From the NCBI RefSeq assembly GCF_002848345.1, contig NZ_CP025429.1, positions 3,782,001 to 3,846,000 on the forward strand: DNA of 64,000 bases, given 5' to 3'. Below the pieces are notes generated by a model. The model did not search any database and had not been told where the DNA came from. It saw only the letters and a list, made by a program, of their open reading frames with translations. A program made the position numbers and the translations under genes. This stretch comes from Chromobacterium sp. ATCC 53434 (GTDB lineage Bacteria > Pseudomonadota > Gammaproteobacteria > Burkholderiales > Chromobacteriaceae). This document shows, piece by piece, positions 13,518-24,112 of this stretch. The number at the start of each line of letters is the position of its first letter. The first letter of the stretch is position 1.

Positions 13518-14546
13518 TTACTTGGCGTGACGGATGCGCGGATTGGCGATGCCGTACAGGATGTCGACGATGAAGTTGGTGACGATCACCAGCGTGGCCA
13601 CCATCAGGATGCCGTTCTGCACCACCGGATAGTCGCGGCGGGCGATGGCGTCGATCAGCCATTTGCCGACGCCGGGCCAGGAGAAGATGGTCTCGGTCAG
13701 CACCGCGCCGCCCATCAGCGTGCCCACTTGCAGGCCGATCACCGTCAGCACCGGGATCAGCGCGTTGCGCAGCGTGTGAATGAAGATCACGCGAACCGGC
13801 GACAGGCCCTTGGCGCGCGCGGTGCGGACATAGTCCTCGCGCAGCACTTCCAGCATCGACGAGCGGGTCATCCGCGCGATCACCGCCAGCGGAATGGTGC
13901 CCAGCACGATGGACGGCAGGATCAAATGGGACAGCGCGCTCTTGAAGGCGCCCGCATTGCCTTCGGGATCGGCCGCCTCGGCCAGCCAGCTGTCTATCAG
14001 CATGAAGCCGGTGCGCGGATGGATGTCGAACATCAGGTCCATCCGGCCCGACACCGGCGTCCAGCCCAGCTTGACCGAGAAGAACATGATCAGGATCAGG
14101 CCCCACCAGAAGATCGGCATCGAGAAACCGGTCAGCGAAATGCCCATCACGCCATGGTCGAACAGCGAGCCGCGTTTGATCGCGGCCACCACGCCGGCCA
14201 GCAAGCCCCAGACGATGGCGAACAGCAGAGCGGACAAGGCCAGCTCCAGCGTCGCCGGGAACAGCGTCTTGAACTCGGTCCAGACGCCGACCTTGGTCAC
14301 CAGCGATTCGCCGAGATTGCCGTGCAGCAGATTGACGACGTAATCGAGATATTGCGCGTACAGCGGCTTGTCCAGCCCCAGCCTATGCAGCGCCTCGGCG
14401 TGCAGCTTGGGGTCGAGCGTGCGCTCGCCCACCATCACCTCGACCGGGTCGCCGGGAATCAGACGGATCAGGCTGAAAGTCAGCAGCGTGATGCCGAAGA
14501 AGGTCGGCACCAGCAGGCCCAGCCTGCGCAGGATGAATGAAAACAT
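13518..14546 (-). CDS. dppB: Dipeptide ABC transporter permease DppB
   Basis: The 342-residue partner permease of DppC. It starts MFSFILRRLGLLVPTFFGIT, the normal DppB N-terminal helix, has the periplasmic RLIPGDPVEVMVGER segment, and the EAA loop VLREDYVRTARAKGLSPVRV. The ATG at 14546 is preceded by GGGAGAGG; the frame open to 14693 adds an arginine-rich stretch unlike the family. It is the first gene after the long dppA-dppB gap. Together with DppC it forms the inner-membrane channel for di- and tripeptides (haem transport is known for some homologues). Confidence 0.93.
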   Translation of the reverse strand: MFSFILRRLGLLVPTFFGITLLTFSLIRLIPGDPVEVMVGERTLDPKLHAEALHRLGLDKPLYAQYLDYVVNLLHGNLGESLVTKVGVWTEFKTLFPATLELALSALLFAIVWGLLAGVVAAIKRGSLFDHGVMGISLTGFSMPIFWWGLILIMFFSVKLGWTPVSGRMDLMFDIHPRTGFMLIDSWLAEAADPEGNAGAFKSALSHLILPSIVLGTIPLAVIARMTRSSMLEVLREDYVRTARAKGLSPVRVIFIHTLRNALIPVLTVIGLQVGTLMGGAVLTETIFSWPGVGKWLIDAIARRDYPVVQNGILMVATLVIVTNFIVDILYGIANPRIRHAK

Positions 14547-14957
14547 GAAAACCTCTCCCGGACGCGCGCATGACGGCACGCCCTCAGACCTAAGACATCG
14601 CGTGCAAGGAAGTCGGTACGGGAAAGGTAGAAACGCAAGACGCGCCGATACGGCGCGAAACGGGTAAACGGGTGCCGGACAGCGGACAGGCAACTAAACC
14701 ACCCACCAGCATTAGCTGCATCCACTGTCGCGGCAGGAAAGACAATAGCAGCGCACTGTCCCTTCCCCCTTGACGCAGGTCAAACCGACGCCATCGCCGG
14801 TCCGTCTCCGTCCCATCTCTACCAATTCCCATGCAGACACTGCCATGCCGCGGCGGCCGTCCTCTCTGACGGAGGGCTGGCCGCCGCGGCACTTACGCCA
14901 GGCGGACGGAGCTTGCGCCCCGCCGCCGATTACGGTTATGCCTGGTTCAAGCCAGAC
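14547..14957 (-). other. dppA-dppB intergenic region with a perfect 12-bp inverted repeat
   Basis: A 411-base non-coding gap lies inside the operon. At 14847-14858 and 14879-14890 is a perfect inverted repeat (GCCGCGGCGGCC / GGCCGCCGCGGC) whose 20-base interior also partly pairs. No T-tract follows on the minus strand. Such a stem after a periplasmic binding-protein gene is often an mRNA-stabilising or attenuating element that raises binding protein over permease; that role is inferred here. Confidence 0.5.
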
Positions 14958-16553
14958 TTACTTGACGCTGACGCCGTAGAACGAGTTCAGGCCGAACGGG
15001 CTGACCTTGAAGCCCTGCACCGACTTCAGCATCGGCTGATTGACGGTGGAGTGGGCGATCGCGGTGTACGGCAGTTGCTGCTTCACGATCTCCTGCGCCT
15101 TCATGTACAGCTTGGTGCGCTCGGCGACGTTGGCGGTGCTCTTGCCCTTCTGGATCAGGTCCTCGAACGGCTTGTAGCACCACTTGGTGAAGTTGTTGCC
15201 GTTCATCGCCTCGCAGCCGAGCTGGGTGCCCAGCCAGTTGTCCGGATCGCCGTTGTCGCCGGTCCAGCCGATCAGCATCGCGTCGTGCTCGCCGGCCTTG
15301 GCGCGCTTGATGTACTCGCCCCACTCATAGGAGGTGATCTTGGCCTTGACGCCGATCTTGGCCCAGTCGGCCTGGATCATCTCGGCCATCAGCTTGGCGT
15401 TCGGGTTGTACGGACGCTGAACCGGCATCGCCCACAAGGTGATCTCGAAACCGTTCGGGAAACCGGCCTTGGCCAGCAGCGCCTTGGCCTTGGCCACATC
15501 GTACGGCGCGTCCTTCAGGCTCTTGTTGTACGACCACTGGGTCGGCGGCATCGGATTGGTCGCGGCTTGGCCGGCGCCCTGGTACACCGCCTGCAGAATC
15601 GCCTTCTTGTTGATGGACATGTCCAGCGCCTGGCGCACTTCCAGCTTGTCCATCGGCTTGTGCTTGACGTTGTAGGCCAGGTAACCAAGGTTGAAGCCGG
15701 CCTGGGCGATCACGTTCATCTTCGGATCGGCCTTCATCGCGGCGATGTCGGTCGGACGCGGGAAGGTGGTGATCTGGCATTCGCCGGCCTTCAGCTTCTG
15801 GTAGCGCACCGAGGCGTCGGTGGTGATCGCGAACACCAGGTTGTCAATCTTGGGACCGTCGGCCTTGTCCCAGTACTGCTTGTTGGCGGCGAAGCGGATC
15901 TGCGCGTCCTTCTGGTAGCGCTTGAAGATGAACGGGCCGGTGCCGACCGGCTGCTGGTTGATCAGCTGCGGCTTGCCGTCCTTCAGCAGCTTGTCGGCGT
16001 ACTCGGCCGACTGGACCGAGGCGAAGCTCATCGCCAGATTCTGCACGAAGGCGGCGTCCACCTTCTTCAGCGCGAACTTGACGGTATACGGATCGACCTT
16101 CTCCACCTTGACGATATTGGTGTCCATGCCCATGTCGGAGAAGTACGGGAATTCGGTCGGATAGGCTTTGCGGAACGGACTGTTCTTGTCGATCATCCGA
16201 TTGAAGGTGAACACCACGTCGTCGGCGTTGAAATCGCGCGTCGGCTTGAAGTAGTCGGTGGTGTGGAACTTGACGCCCTTGCGCAGGTGGAAGGTGTAGT
16301 TCAGGCCATCGGCCGACACATCCCACTTTTCGGCCAGGCCCGGAATCACCTTGGTGCCGCCGCGCTGGAATTGCACCAGGCGGTTGAACACGGTTTCGGC
16401 GGCGGCGTCGAAGTCGGTGCCGGTGGTGTATTGACCGGGATCGAAGCCGGCCGGACTACCCTCGGAGCAGAACACCAGTGTCCCGGCGGCTTGAGACGCG
16501 GCGGCCGCCCCAGCGATCACGCTTGCAACCAGCAGCTTTTTGAAAGCTTGCAT
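14958..16553 (-). CDS. dppA: Periplasmic dipeptide-binding protein DppA
   Basis: The 531-residue substrate-binding component (SBP_bac_5 family) of the Dpp importer. A Sec signal peptide is visible at residues 1-23 (MQAFKKLLVASVIAGAAAASQAAG), with cleavage predicted after AQA-type residues; there is no lipobox Cys. The mature protein starts TLVFCSEGSPAGFDPGQYTTGT, typical of DppA. The ATG at 16553 has GGGAAGGG upstream. It captures di- and tripeptides in the periplasm and hands them to DppBC. It is the first gene of the dppABCDF cluster, with its own promoter region upstream. Confidence 0.93.
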   Translation of the reverse strand: MQAFKKLLVASVIAGAAAASQAAGTLVFCSEGSPAGFDPGQYTTGTDFDAAAETVFNRLVQFQRGGTKVIPGLAEKWDVSADGLNYTFHLRKGVKFHTTDYFKPTRDFNADDVVFTFNRMIDKNSPFRKAYPTEFPYFSDMGMDTNIVKVEKVDPYTVKFALKKVDAAFVQNLAMSFASVQSAEYADKLLKDGKPQLINQQPVGTGPFIFKRYQKDAQIRFAANKQYWDKADGPKIDNLVFAITTDASVRYQKLKAGECQITTFPRPTDIAAMKADPKMNVIAQAGFNLGYLAYNVKHKPMDKLEVRQALDMSINKKAILQAVYQGAGQAATNPMPPTQWSYNKSLKDAPYDVAKAKALLAKAGFPNGFEITLWAMPVQRPYNPNAKLMAEMIQADWAKIGVKAKITSYEWGEYIKRAKAGEHDAMLIGWTGDNGDPDNWLGTQLGCEAMNGNNFTKWCYKPFEDLIQKGKSTANVAERTKLYMKAQEIVKQQLPYTAIAHSTVNQPMLKSVQGFKVSPFGLNSFYGVSVK

Positions 16554-16638
16554 AATGTTTCCCTTCCCTTTGTACAGACTATTGAGCTTTATTCTGATCT
16601 TCGGTCCATGCCCTCGCAGGCTGGCCAGTGGGGGATAC

Positions 16639-16684
16639 ATTATGCACAGAGGGCGCTTTTGACAAGCGCCCCCTTTCTTTTTTT
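16639..16684 (-). promoter_or_regulatory. Putative dppA promoter overlapped by a palindrome
   Basis: On the minus strand TTGTCA (16660-16665) and CATAAT (16639-16644) could be -35 and -10 boxes, although the 15-base spacer is short. The -35 lies inside an 8-bp inverted repeat, GGGCGCTT/AAGCGCCC (16651-16671). Read on the plus strand the same hairpin is followed by a T-rich run (to 16684), so it may instead terminate antisense transcription. Both readings are tentative. Confidence 0.35.
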
Positions 16685-16722
16685 GTAAGGCGGCCGATAC
16701 AGGCGCCGCCGCGACCGCGCGG

Positions 16723-17844
16723 CTACAGCTTGCGGATCACCACCGAACCGACGGAATAGCCGGCGCCGAACGAACAGATGACGCCGACATCGCCTGCATT
16801 CAGGTCGTCGGCATGCAAATGGAAGGCGATGATGGAACCGGCGGAACTGGTGTTGGCATAGCGGTCCAGAATCACCGGCGCCTCGACGCCGTCGGCCTCC
16901 CGGCCCAGCACCCGCTTGGCGATCAGTTGGTTCATCGCCAGATTGGCCTGGTGCAGCCAGAAGCGGCGCACGCCGGTCGGCGCGATGTCCACCGACTCCA
17001 GATGGGCGATGATGTGCTCGCCCACCATCGGGCACACTTCCTTGAACACCTTGCGGCCCTGTTGCACGAACAGCTTGTCCGCCAGGCCGATGCCGGCCTC
17101 GTCGCAGCGATTGAGGAAGCCGAAGTTGTTGCGGATATTGTTGGAGAACACCGTGGCCAGCTTGCAACCCAGCACTTCGTAACGGACGGCGGCCACGGCG
17201 GCGTCGGCGCGCTCAAGCACCACGGCGGTGCTGGCGTCGCCGAAGATGAAGTGGCTGTCGCGATCGCGGAAATTCAGGTGGGCGGAGCAGATTTCCGGAT
17301 TCACCATCAACACCGCGCGCGCCTGGCCAGTGGCGACGGCGTTGACGGCGGTCTGAATGCCGAAGGTCGCCGACGAACAGGCGACGTTGACGTCGAAGGC
17401 GTAGCCGTTGATGCCCAGCGCCTGCTGCACCTCGATCGCCATCGCCGGATACGGCCGCTGCATATTGGAGCAGGCGACGATCACCATATCGATGTCGGCC
17501 GCGCGCCGGCCGGCGGCTTCCAGTGCCTGCTTCGCGGCGGCCACCGCCATCTCGGCCTGCAGCGACACTTCGTCGTTGCCCCGTTCGGGCAGGCAAGGCG
17601 CCATTCTTTCCGGATCCAGCACGCCGTCCTTGTCCATCAGGAAGCGCTGCTTGATGCCGGACGCCTTCTCGATGAATTCGGCGCTGGACTCCGCCAGCGG
17701 CTCCATCGTCCCGGCGGCGATCTCGGCCTGGTGCGCCGCGTTGTGCCGGCCGACATAGGCGTTGAACGCCTCGACCAGCTCGGCGTTGCTGACCGCGTGC
17801 GGCGGGGTGAACAATCCGGTGCCGCTGATGACAACCTTGTGCAT
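16723..17844 (-). CDS. Beta-ketoacyl-ACP synthase III family protein (FabH-like)
   Basis: A 373-residue thiolase-fold condensing enzyme of the FabH (KAS III) family. The active-site triad is visible as C156 (NVACSSATFG), H298 (FWLHQANLAM) and N331 (YANTSSAGS). It is about 50 residues longer than housekeeping FabH and has an insert near residues 30-55, as in the FabH-like paralogues of beta- and gammaproteobacteria. It condenses an acyl-CoA or acyl-ACP with malonyl-ACP; whether it initiates fatty-acid synthesis or serves a secondary pathway cannot be read from context because no fab or acp genes are near. The ATG at 17844 has AAGGA upstream. Confidence 0.85.
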   Translation of the reverse strand: MHKVVISGTGLFTPPHAVSNAELVEAFNAYVGRHNAAHQAEIAAGTMEPLAESSAEFIEKASGIKQRFLMDKDGVLDPERMAPCLPERGNDEVSLQAEMAVAAAKQALEAAGRRAADIDMVIVACSNMQRPYPAMAIEVQQALGINGYAFDVNVACSSATFGIQTAVNAVATGQARAVLMVNPEICSAHLNFRDRDSHFIFGDASTAVVLERADAAVAAVRYEVLGCKLATVFSNNIRNNFGFLNRCDEAGIGLADKLFVQQGRKVFKEVCPMVGEHIIAHLESVDIAPTGVRRFWLHQANLAMNQLIAKRVLGREADGVEAPVILDRYANTSSAGSIIAFHLHADDLNAGDVGVICSFGAGYSVGSVVIRKL

Positions 17845-18195
17845 TTCGTATCCTTTTTCATCCCCGGCTGCGGGGCAAGCGTGACGGCGGAACCGGCCGG
17901 CGGCTCTCCCGCCGAGGCCCGGCCGCCGTCGGACGCCCTGACGGGCGATCTTGAGTAGCGGGTGTATTGCAGCGATTTTACACAAGCGTCTGCTTGAAAG
18001 TGAGAAATCCTTAGTCCGACCGGTCGAGGCCGGCCCGAGCGCACCACGGCGCCGAGATGCGCCGCGCCGAAGGCGGAGGATGCGCGGCCGCCTCCCGCCG
18101 GAGCCGGCCGCGGCGTCGAAATTTAGTGTTAACCAGCCCTAAACCAAGTAAAATGGTCGACTTTGTGGCTCCGGCGCGGCGCTTGTTCCTGATCA
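17845..18195. other. Divergent intergenic region between FabH-like gene and iscR
   Basis: No gene is seen in this stretch. It is GC-rich near the FabH-like gene, with short inverted repeats around GGCCGGCGG/GGCCGCCG at 17894-17930, and becomes A/T-rich towards the isc promoter. It must hold the promoter of the FabH-like gene, which I could not place. Confidence 0.4.
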
Positions 18196-18220
18196 ATACT
18201 TGACTAATTTAGTCGGATAT
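18196..18220 (+). promoter_or_regulatory. Type 1 IscR-binding site upstream of iscR
   Basis: The segment contains ATACTTGACTA and TAGTCGGATAT. It matches the E. coli type 1 IscR consensus (ATASYYGACTRWWWYAGTCRRSTAT) with one mismatch. It overlaps the -35 TTGACT (18200-18205); a perfect -10 TATAAT lies at 18225-18230. [2Fe-2S]-IscR would be expected to repress the isc operon here. Confidence 0.82.
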
Positions 18221-18230
18221 TAGGTATAAT
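18200..18230 (+). promoter_or_regulatory. isc operon promoter
   Basis: TTGACT (18200-18205) and TATAAT (18225-18230) are 19 bases apart, a longer than ideal spacing. The start codon of iscR follows 31 bases downstream. The overlap with the IscR site explains how feedback repression would work. Confidence 0.65.
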
Positions 18231-18261
18231 GGACGGAACCACCCAACCGGAACGAAACATC

Positions 18262-18756
18262 ATGCGCCTCACCACCAAAGGACGTTTTGCCGTCACCGCG
18301 ATGCTGGACCTCGCGATGCGCGAGGAAGGCGGGCCGGTCACCCTGGCCGGCATCAGCGAGCGCCAGAGCATTTCGCTGTCCTATCTGGAACAGCTGTTCG
18401 GCAAGCTCCGGCGCGCCGAGCTGGTTGACAGCGTGCGCGGTCCCGGCGGCGGCTACACCCTGGCCAAGCAAATCAGCGACATCACCGTGGCCGACATCAT
18501 CGTCGCCGTCGACGAGCCGGTGGACGCCACCCAGTGCGGCGGCCGCGAAAACTGCCGCGGCAGCCAGCGCTGCATGACGCACGATTTGTGGACCAACCTC
18601 AACGTCACCATTTTCGACTACCTGTCCAAGGTAAGCCTCGCCAGCCTGGTGGAAGAGCAACACACCAAAGAGCAGCAAGCCAAGGAAACCAGCGTGGTAC
18701 AGGACAAGCGCGACAGCTGTAGCAGCGCGCACGCTGCCATCGGCAGCGCCCTGTAA
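18262..18756 (+). CDS. iscR: Fe-S cluster-sensing transcriptional regulator IscR
   Basis: A 164-residue Rrf2-family regulator. The N-terminal winged helix ([18 protein letters not shown]) and the cluster ligands C92, C98, C104 and H107 sit at the same positions as in E. coli IscR. When it carries a [2Fe-2S] cluster it represses the isc operon; the apo form acts at other promoters. I chose the ATG at 18262 rather than an upstream ATG at 18229, which lies inside the promoter. The C-terminal tail (from about 131) is a Gln/Lys-rich extension with two further residues of Cys/His type. It is the first gene of iscRSUA-hscBA-fdx-iscX. Confidence 0.97.
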   Translation: MRLTTKGRFAVTAMLDLAMREEGGPVTLAGISERQSISLSYLEQLFGKLRRAELVDSVRGPGGGYTLAKQISDITVADIIVAVDEPVDATQCGGRENCRGSQRCMTHDLWTNLNVTIFDYLSKVSLASLVEEQHTKEQQAKETSVVQDKRDSCSSAHAAIGSAL

Positions 18757-18787
18757 GCGCCTGAAAAATCTTGCGGAGATTATGTAA

Positions 18788-20005
18788 ATGAGCCAGCCCA
18801 AGCTACCGATCTATCTGGATTACTCGGCCACCACCCCGGTGGACCCGCGCGTCGCCGACATGATGATTCCCTACCTGACCGGCAAGTTCGGCAACCCCGC
18901 CTCGCGCAGCCACAGCTTCGGCTGGGAAGCCGAGGAAGCGGTCGAGAACGCGCGCGCCGAAGTGGCCAAGCTGATCGGTGCCGATCCGAAGGAAATCGTC
19001 TGGACCTCCGGCGCCACCGAGTCCGACAACCTGGCGATCAAGGGCGCGGCCCAGTTCTACAAGAGCAAGGGCAAGCACATCATCACCGTCAAGACCGAGC
19101 ACAAGGCGGTGCTGGACACCTGTCGCGAGCTGGAGCGCATCGGCTTCGAAGTCACCTATATGGACGTGCAGGAAAACGGCCTGATCGACATAGCCGCGTT
19201 CAAGGCCGCCATCCGTCCGGACACCATCGTGGTGTCGGTGATGTATGTGAACAATGAAATCGGCGTGATCCAGGACATCCCGCAGATCGGCGAGATCTGC
19301 CGCGAGAAGGGCATCATCTTCCACGTCGACGCCACCCAGGCGCCGGGCAAGGTGAAGATCGACCTCGCCACGCTGAAGGTCGACCTGATGAGCCTGTCCG
19401 CGCACAAGGCCTACGGCCCGAAGGGCATCGGCGCGCTGTACGTGCGCCGCAAGCCGCGCGTGCGGCTGGAAGCGCAGATGCACGGCGGCGGCCACGAGCG
19501 CGGCTTCCGCTCCGGCACGCTGGCCACCCACCAGATCGTCGGCATGGGCGAGGCCTTCCGCATCGCCCGCGAGGAGATGGACAGCGAGTCCGAGCGCATC
19601 CGCATGCTGCGCGACCGCCTGTGGAACGGCATCAGCGACATGGAAGAGGTCTACATCAACGGCGACGTCGATCAGCGCGTGCCGCACAACCTCAACGTCA
19701 GCTTCAATTTCGTCGAGGGCGAGAGCCTGATCATGGCGATCAAGGAGCTGGCCGTGTCCAGCGGCTCCGCCTGCACCTCGGCCTCTCTGGAACCGTCCTA
19801 CGTGCTGCGCGCGCTGGGCCGCAACGACGAAATGGCCCACAGCTCGATCCGCTTCACGCTGGGCCGCTTCACCACCGAGGAAGAGATCGACTTCACCATC
19901 GCCTTGCTGAAGTCCAAGATCGGCAAGCTGCGCGAACTGTCGCCGCTGTGGGAGATGTACAAAGACGGCGTGGACCTGAACAGCGTTCAATGGGCGGCCC
20001 ACTGA
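18788..20005 (+). CDS. iscS: Cysteine desulfurase IscS
   Basis: A 405-residue pyridoxal-phosphate enzyme that takes sulfur from cysteine and passes it as persulfide to IscU and to tRNA-thiolation partners. The PLP lysine is K207 ([10 protein letters not shown]) and the persulfide cysteine is C329 in [14 protein letters not shown], the group I IscS loop. The C-terminus ends in SVQWAAH, the conserved tail used for IscU contact. GGAGA precedes the ATG. It follows iscR by 31 bases and iscU follows by about 60. Confidence 0.98.
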   Translation: MSQPKLPIYLDYSATTPVDPRVADMMIPYLTGKFGNPASRSHSFGWEAEEAVENARAEVAKLIGADPKEIVWTSGATESDNLAIKGAAQFYKSKGKHIITVKTEHKAVLDTCRELERIGFEVTYMDVQENGLIDIAAFKAAIRPDTIVVSVMYVNNEIGVIQDIPQIGEICREKGIIFHVDATQAPGKVKIDLATLKVDLMSLSAHKAYGPKGIGALYVRRKPRVRLEAQMHGGGHERGFRSGTLATHQIVGMGEAFRIAREEMDSESERIRMLRDRLWNGISDMEEVYINGDVDQRVPHNLNVSFNFVEGESLIMAIKELAVSSGSACTSASLEPSYVLRALGRNDEMAHSSIRFTLGRFTTEEEIDFTIALLKSKIGKLRELSPLWEMYKDGVDLNSVQWAAH

Positions 20006-20068
20006 GCCGATAACAGATTACCGGCCGCGGAGACTTGAACAAGTCACGGCCTAGCAGGAGTGAAAGTC

Positions 20069-20452
20069 ATGGCATACAGCGAAAAAGTGTTGGACCACTA
20101 CGAAAACCCGCGCAACGTCGGCTCGTTCGACAAGGGCGACGACAGCATCGGCACCGGCATGGTCGGCGCGCCGGCCTGTGGCGACGTGATGAAGCTGCAG
20201 ATCAAGGTCGGCGCCGACGGCGTGATCGAGGACGCCAAGTTCAAGACCTACGGCTGTGGCTCCGCCATCGCCTCCTCGTCTCTGGTGACCGAGTGGGTGA
20301 AGGGCAAGTCGCTGGACGAGGCGCTGTCGATCAAGAACACCGCCATCGCCGAGGAACTGGCGCTGCCGCCGGTGAAGATCCACTGCTCCATCCTGGCCGA
20401 AGACGCGATCAAGGCCGCGGTGGAAGACTACAAGCAGAAACACGGCAAGTAA
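20069..20452 (+). CDS. iscU: Fe-S cluster assembly scaffold IscU
   Basis: A 127-residue scaffold on which [2Fe-2S] clusters are built. The ligands C37, D39, C63, H105 and C106 are all present, as is the HscA-recognition motif LPPVK at 99-103. The ATG at 20069 (MAYSEKVL) has AGGAG eight bases upstream; a GTG at 20060 is in frame but overlaps the ribosome-binding site. It works with IscS (upstream) and the HscA/HscB chaperones (downstream). Confidence 0.98.
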   Translation: MAYSEKVLDHYENPRNVGSFDKGDDSIGTGMVGAPACGDVMKLQIKVGADGVIEDAKFKTYGCGSAIASSSLVTEWVKGKSLDEALSIKNTAIAEELALPPVKIHCSILAEDAIKAAVEDYKQKHGK

Positions 20453-20465
20453 GCGGAGGCGACAG

Positions 20466-20789
20466 ATGGCACTCACTCTTTCCGAACGCGCCGCCCAGCA
20501 CGTAGGCGCCTTCCTCGCCAAGCGCGGCAAGGGTCTGGGCGTCCGCCTGGGCGTCAAGACCTCCGGCTGCTCCGGCATGGCCTACAAGCTGGAGTTCGTC
20601 GACGTCGAGAACGGCGAAGACGTCCGCTTCGAAAGCTATGGCGTGGCCATCTACACTGACGCCAAGAGCCTGGCCTATCTCGACGGCACCGAGCTCGACT
20701 ACGTCAAGGAAGGCCTGAACGAGGGGTTCCGCTTCAACAACCCCAACGTCAAGAACGAGTGCGGCTGCGGCGAGAGCTTCAACGTCTGA
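20466..20789 (+). CDS. iscA: A-type iron-sulfur carrier IscA
   Basis: A 107-residue A-type carrier that receives clusters or iron and delivers them to apo-enzymes, especially [4Fe-4S] proteins. The three ligand cysteines are C35 (TSGCSGM), C99 and C101 (ECGCGESF). It begins 14 bases after iscU in the conserved isc order. Confidence 0.97.
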   Translation: MALTLSERAAQHVGAFLAKRGKGLGVRLGVKTSGCSGMAYKLEFVDVENGEDVRFESYGVAIYTDAKSLAYLDGTELDYVKEGLNEGFRFNNPNVKNECGCGESFNV

Positions 20790-20880
20790 CCGCCGCCGCC
20801 GCGGGGCGGAGCGTTGACGCGCGCGCGTTCATGCTCCGCCCTCGGCTTTTCAGGCCCAACACCTTAGTCCGGACGCATCG

Positions 20881-21408
20881 ATGAACCACGATTTCAACCA
20901 GGATTTCTTCAGCCTGTTCGGCCTGCAGCGCCGCTTCGCCATCGATACGGCCGGCCTCGACGCCGCCTGGCGCGCCGCCGCGGCCCAGGTCCATCCGGAC
21001 CGCTACGCCAGCGCCGGCGACGCCGACAAGCGCAGCGCGCTGATGCTGGCCACCCGCGTCAACGAGGCCTACCAGACGCTGAAATCGCCGCTGGCCCGCG
21101 CCCGTTACCTGTTGCAGCTGTCCGGCGTCGACACCCAGGAAGAGAACAATACCCGGATGCCGACCGACTTCCTGATGGCGCAGATGGAGTGGCGCGAGAG
21201 CATAGACGACGCCCGCGCCGACGTGGACGCGCTTGAGGCGCTGTCGCGCCGGCTGCGCGGCGAAAGCGGCGAGCTGCAGGCCGAGCTGGAAGCCGCGCTG
21301 GACGCGCGCGCCGATTTGGATGCCGCCGCCGTCCTGGTGAGAAAATTGCGCTTCATGGAAAAGCTGGACCAGGAGATCGGCGACGCCATCGAAAGCCTGC
21401 TGGACTGA
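20881..21408 (+). CDS. hscB: Co-chaperone HscB (J-type)
   Basis: A 175-residue J-domain protein that brings IscU to HscA and stimulates its ATPase. The HPD motif is in QVHPDRYASAG (about residues 39-41), and the C-terminal three-helix bundle follows (QLSGVDTQEENN... FMEKLDQEIGDAIESLLD). The length is normal for HscB. It lies between iscA and hscA. Confidence 0.96.
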   Translation: MNHDFNQDFFSLFGLQRRFAIDTAGLDAAWRAAAAQVHPDRYASAGDADKRSALMLATRVNEAYQTLKSPLARARYLLQLSGVDTQEENNTRMPTDFLMAQMEWRESIDDARADVDALEALSRRLRGESGELQAELEAALDARADLDAAAVLVRKLRFMEKLDQEIGDAIESLLD

Positions 21409-21453
21409 ATCCCGCGCGCCGCCGTTCCCGAGCAACGACATAAAGATCACGAC

Positions 21454-23314
<1,861 letters not shown>

Positions 23315-23323
23315 GGATACGCC

Positions 23324-23665
23324 ATGCCGCGCATCATCGTTTTGCCGCACCCGGACCTGTGTCCGGAAGGCGCCGTGATAGACAATGTAGAAACCGGCCA
23401 GAGCATCTGCGACGCCCTGCTCGCCCACGATATCGAGATCGAGCACGCCTGTGAGATGTCCTGCGCCTGCACCACCTGCCACTGCATCGTCCGCGAAGGC
23501 GGCGGCTCGCTGAACGAAGCCGACGAGCTGGAGGAAGATCTGCTGGACAAGGCCTGGGGACTGGAAGCCCAGTCGCGGCTGTCCTGCCAGGCCATCGTCG
23601 CCGACGAAGACCTGGTGATCGAGATTCCGAAGTACACGATCAACCACGCCCGCGAACATCACTGA
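23324..23665 (+). CDS. fdx: [2Fe-2S] ferredoxin Fdx (isc type)
   Basis: A 113-residue adrenodoxin-type ferredoxin that supplies electrons during cluster assembly. Ligand cysteines are C43, C49, C52 and C88 (CX5CX2C...C), with extra cysteines at 47 and 54. The acidic DELEEDLLDKAWGLE segment is typical of isc ferredoxins. It starts 10 bases after hscA. Confidence 0.96.
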   Translation: MPRIIVLPHPDLCPEGAVIDNVETGQSICDALLAHDIEIEHACEMSCACTTCHCIVREGGGSLNEADELEEDLLDKAWGLEAQSRLSCQAIVADEDLVIEIPKYTINHAREHH

Positions 23666-23784
23666 TTCCGCCTCTCGGGCCGCGCTGCCTTTGTCGCCCT
23701 CGCCTCGCCGTGCTATTGGCACTGTCTTCGGCTCGGCTTCGCGGCATCGCCGCCCGATAGACGAAATCCCCCAGGAGACATCTT

Positions 23785-23979
23785 ATGAAATGGACCGACG
23801 TTAACGACATCGCCATCGAACTGGTGGACGCCCATCCGGACGTGGACCCGAAGACCGTGCGCTTCGTCGACCTGCACAACTGGGTGGTCAGCCTGCCCGG
23901 CTTCGACGACGACCACGCCCGCGGCGGCGAGCGCGTGCTGGAGGCGATTCAGCAGGCGTGGATAGACGAGGCGGAATAA
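23785..23979 (+). CDS. iscX: Fe-S assembly protein IscX
   Basis: A 64-residue acidic protein (MKWTDVNDIAIELVDAHPDV... LEAIQQAWIDEAE) that binds IscS and modulates desulfurase activity, possibly as an iron adaptor. The length and the YfhJ/IscX signature match. AGGAG lies upstream of the ATG. It is the last gene of the isc operon, before a terminator. Confidence 0.95.
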   Translation: MKWTDVNDIAIELVDAHPDVDPKTVRFVDLHNWVVSLPGFDDDHARGGERVLEAIQQAWIDEAE

Positions 23980-24001
23980 ACCGCCGCCGTCCCCCAAGAC
24001 A

Positions 24002-24029
24002 GGCCCCGCGACGCGGGGCCTTTCGTTTG
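24002..24029 (+). terminator. Terminator of the isc operon
   Basis: The perfect stem GGCCCCGC/GCGGGGCC with a three-base loop is followed by TTTCGTTTG, about 23 bases past the iscX stop. Confidence 0.82.
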
Positions 24030-24112
24030 CCCTGGTGAAAATCGCCGACGCCCGGCGTATCATCAGAAAGATGCGCGCCGGCGCCGTGCCGGCGCCCGGA
24101 CCCGGAGCCGCC

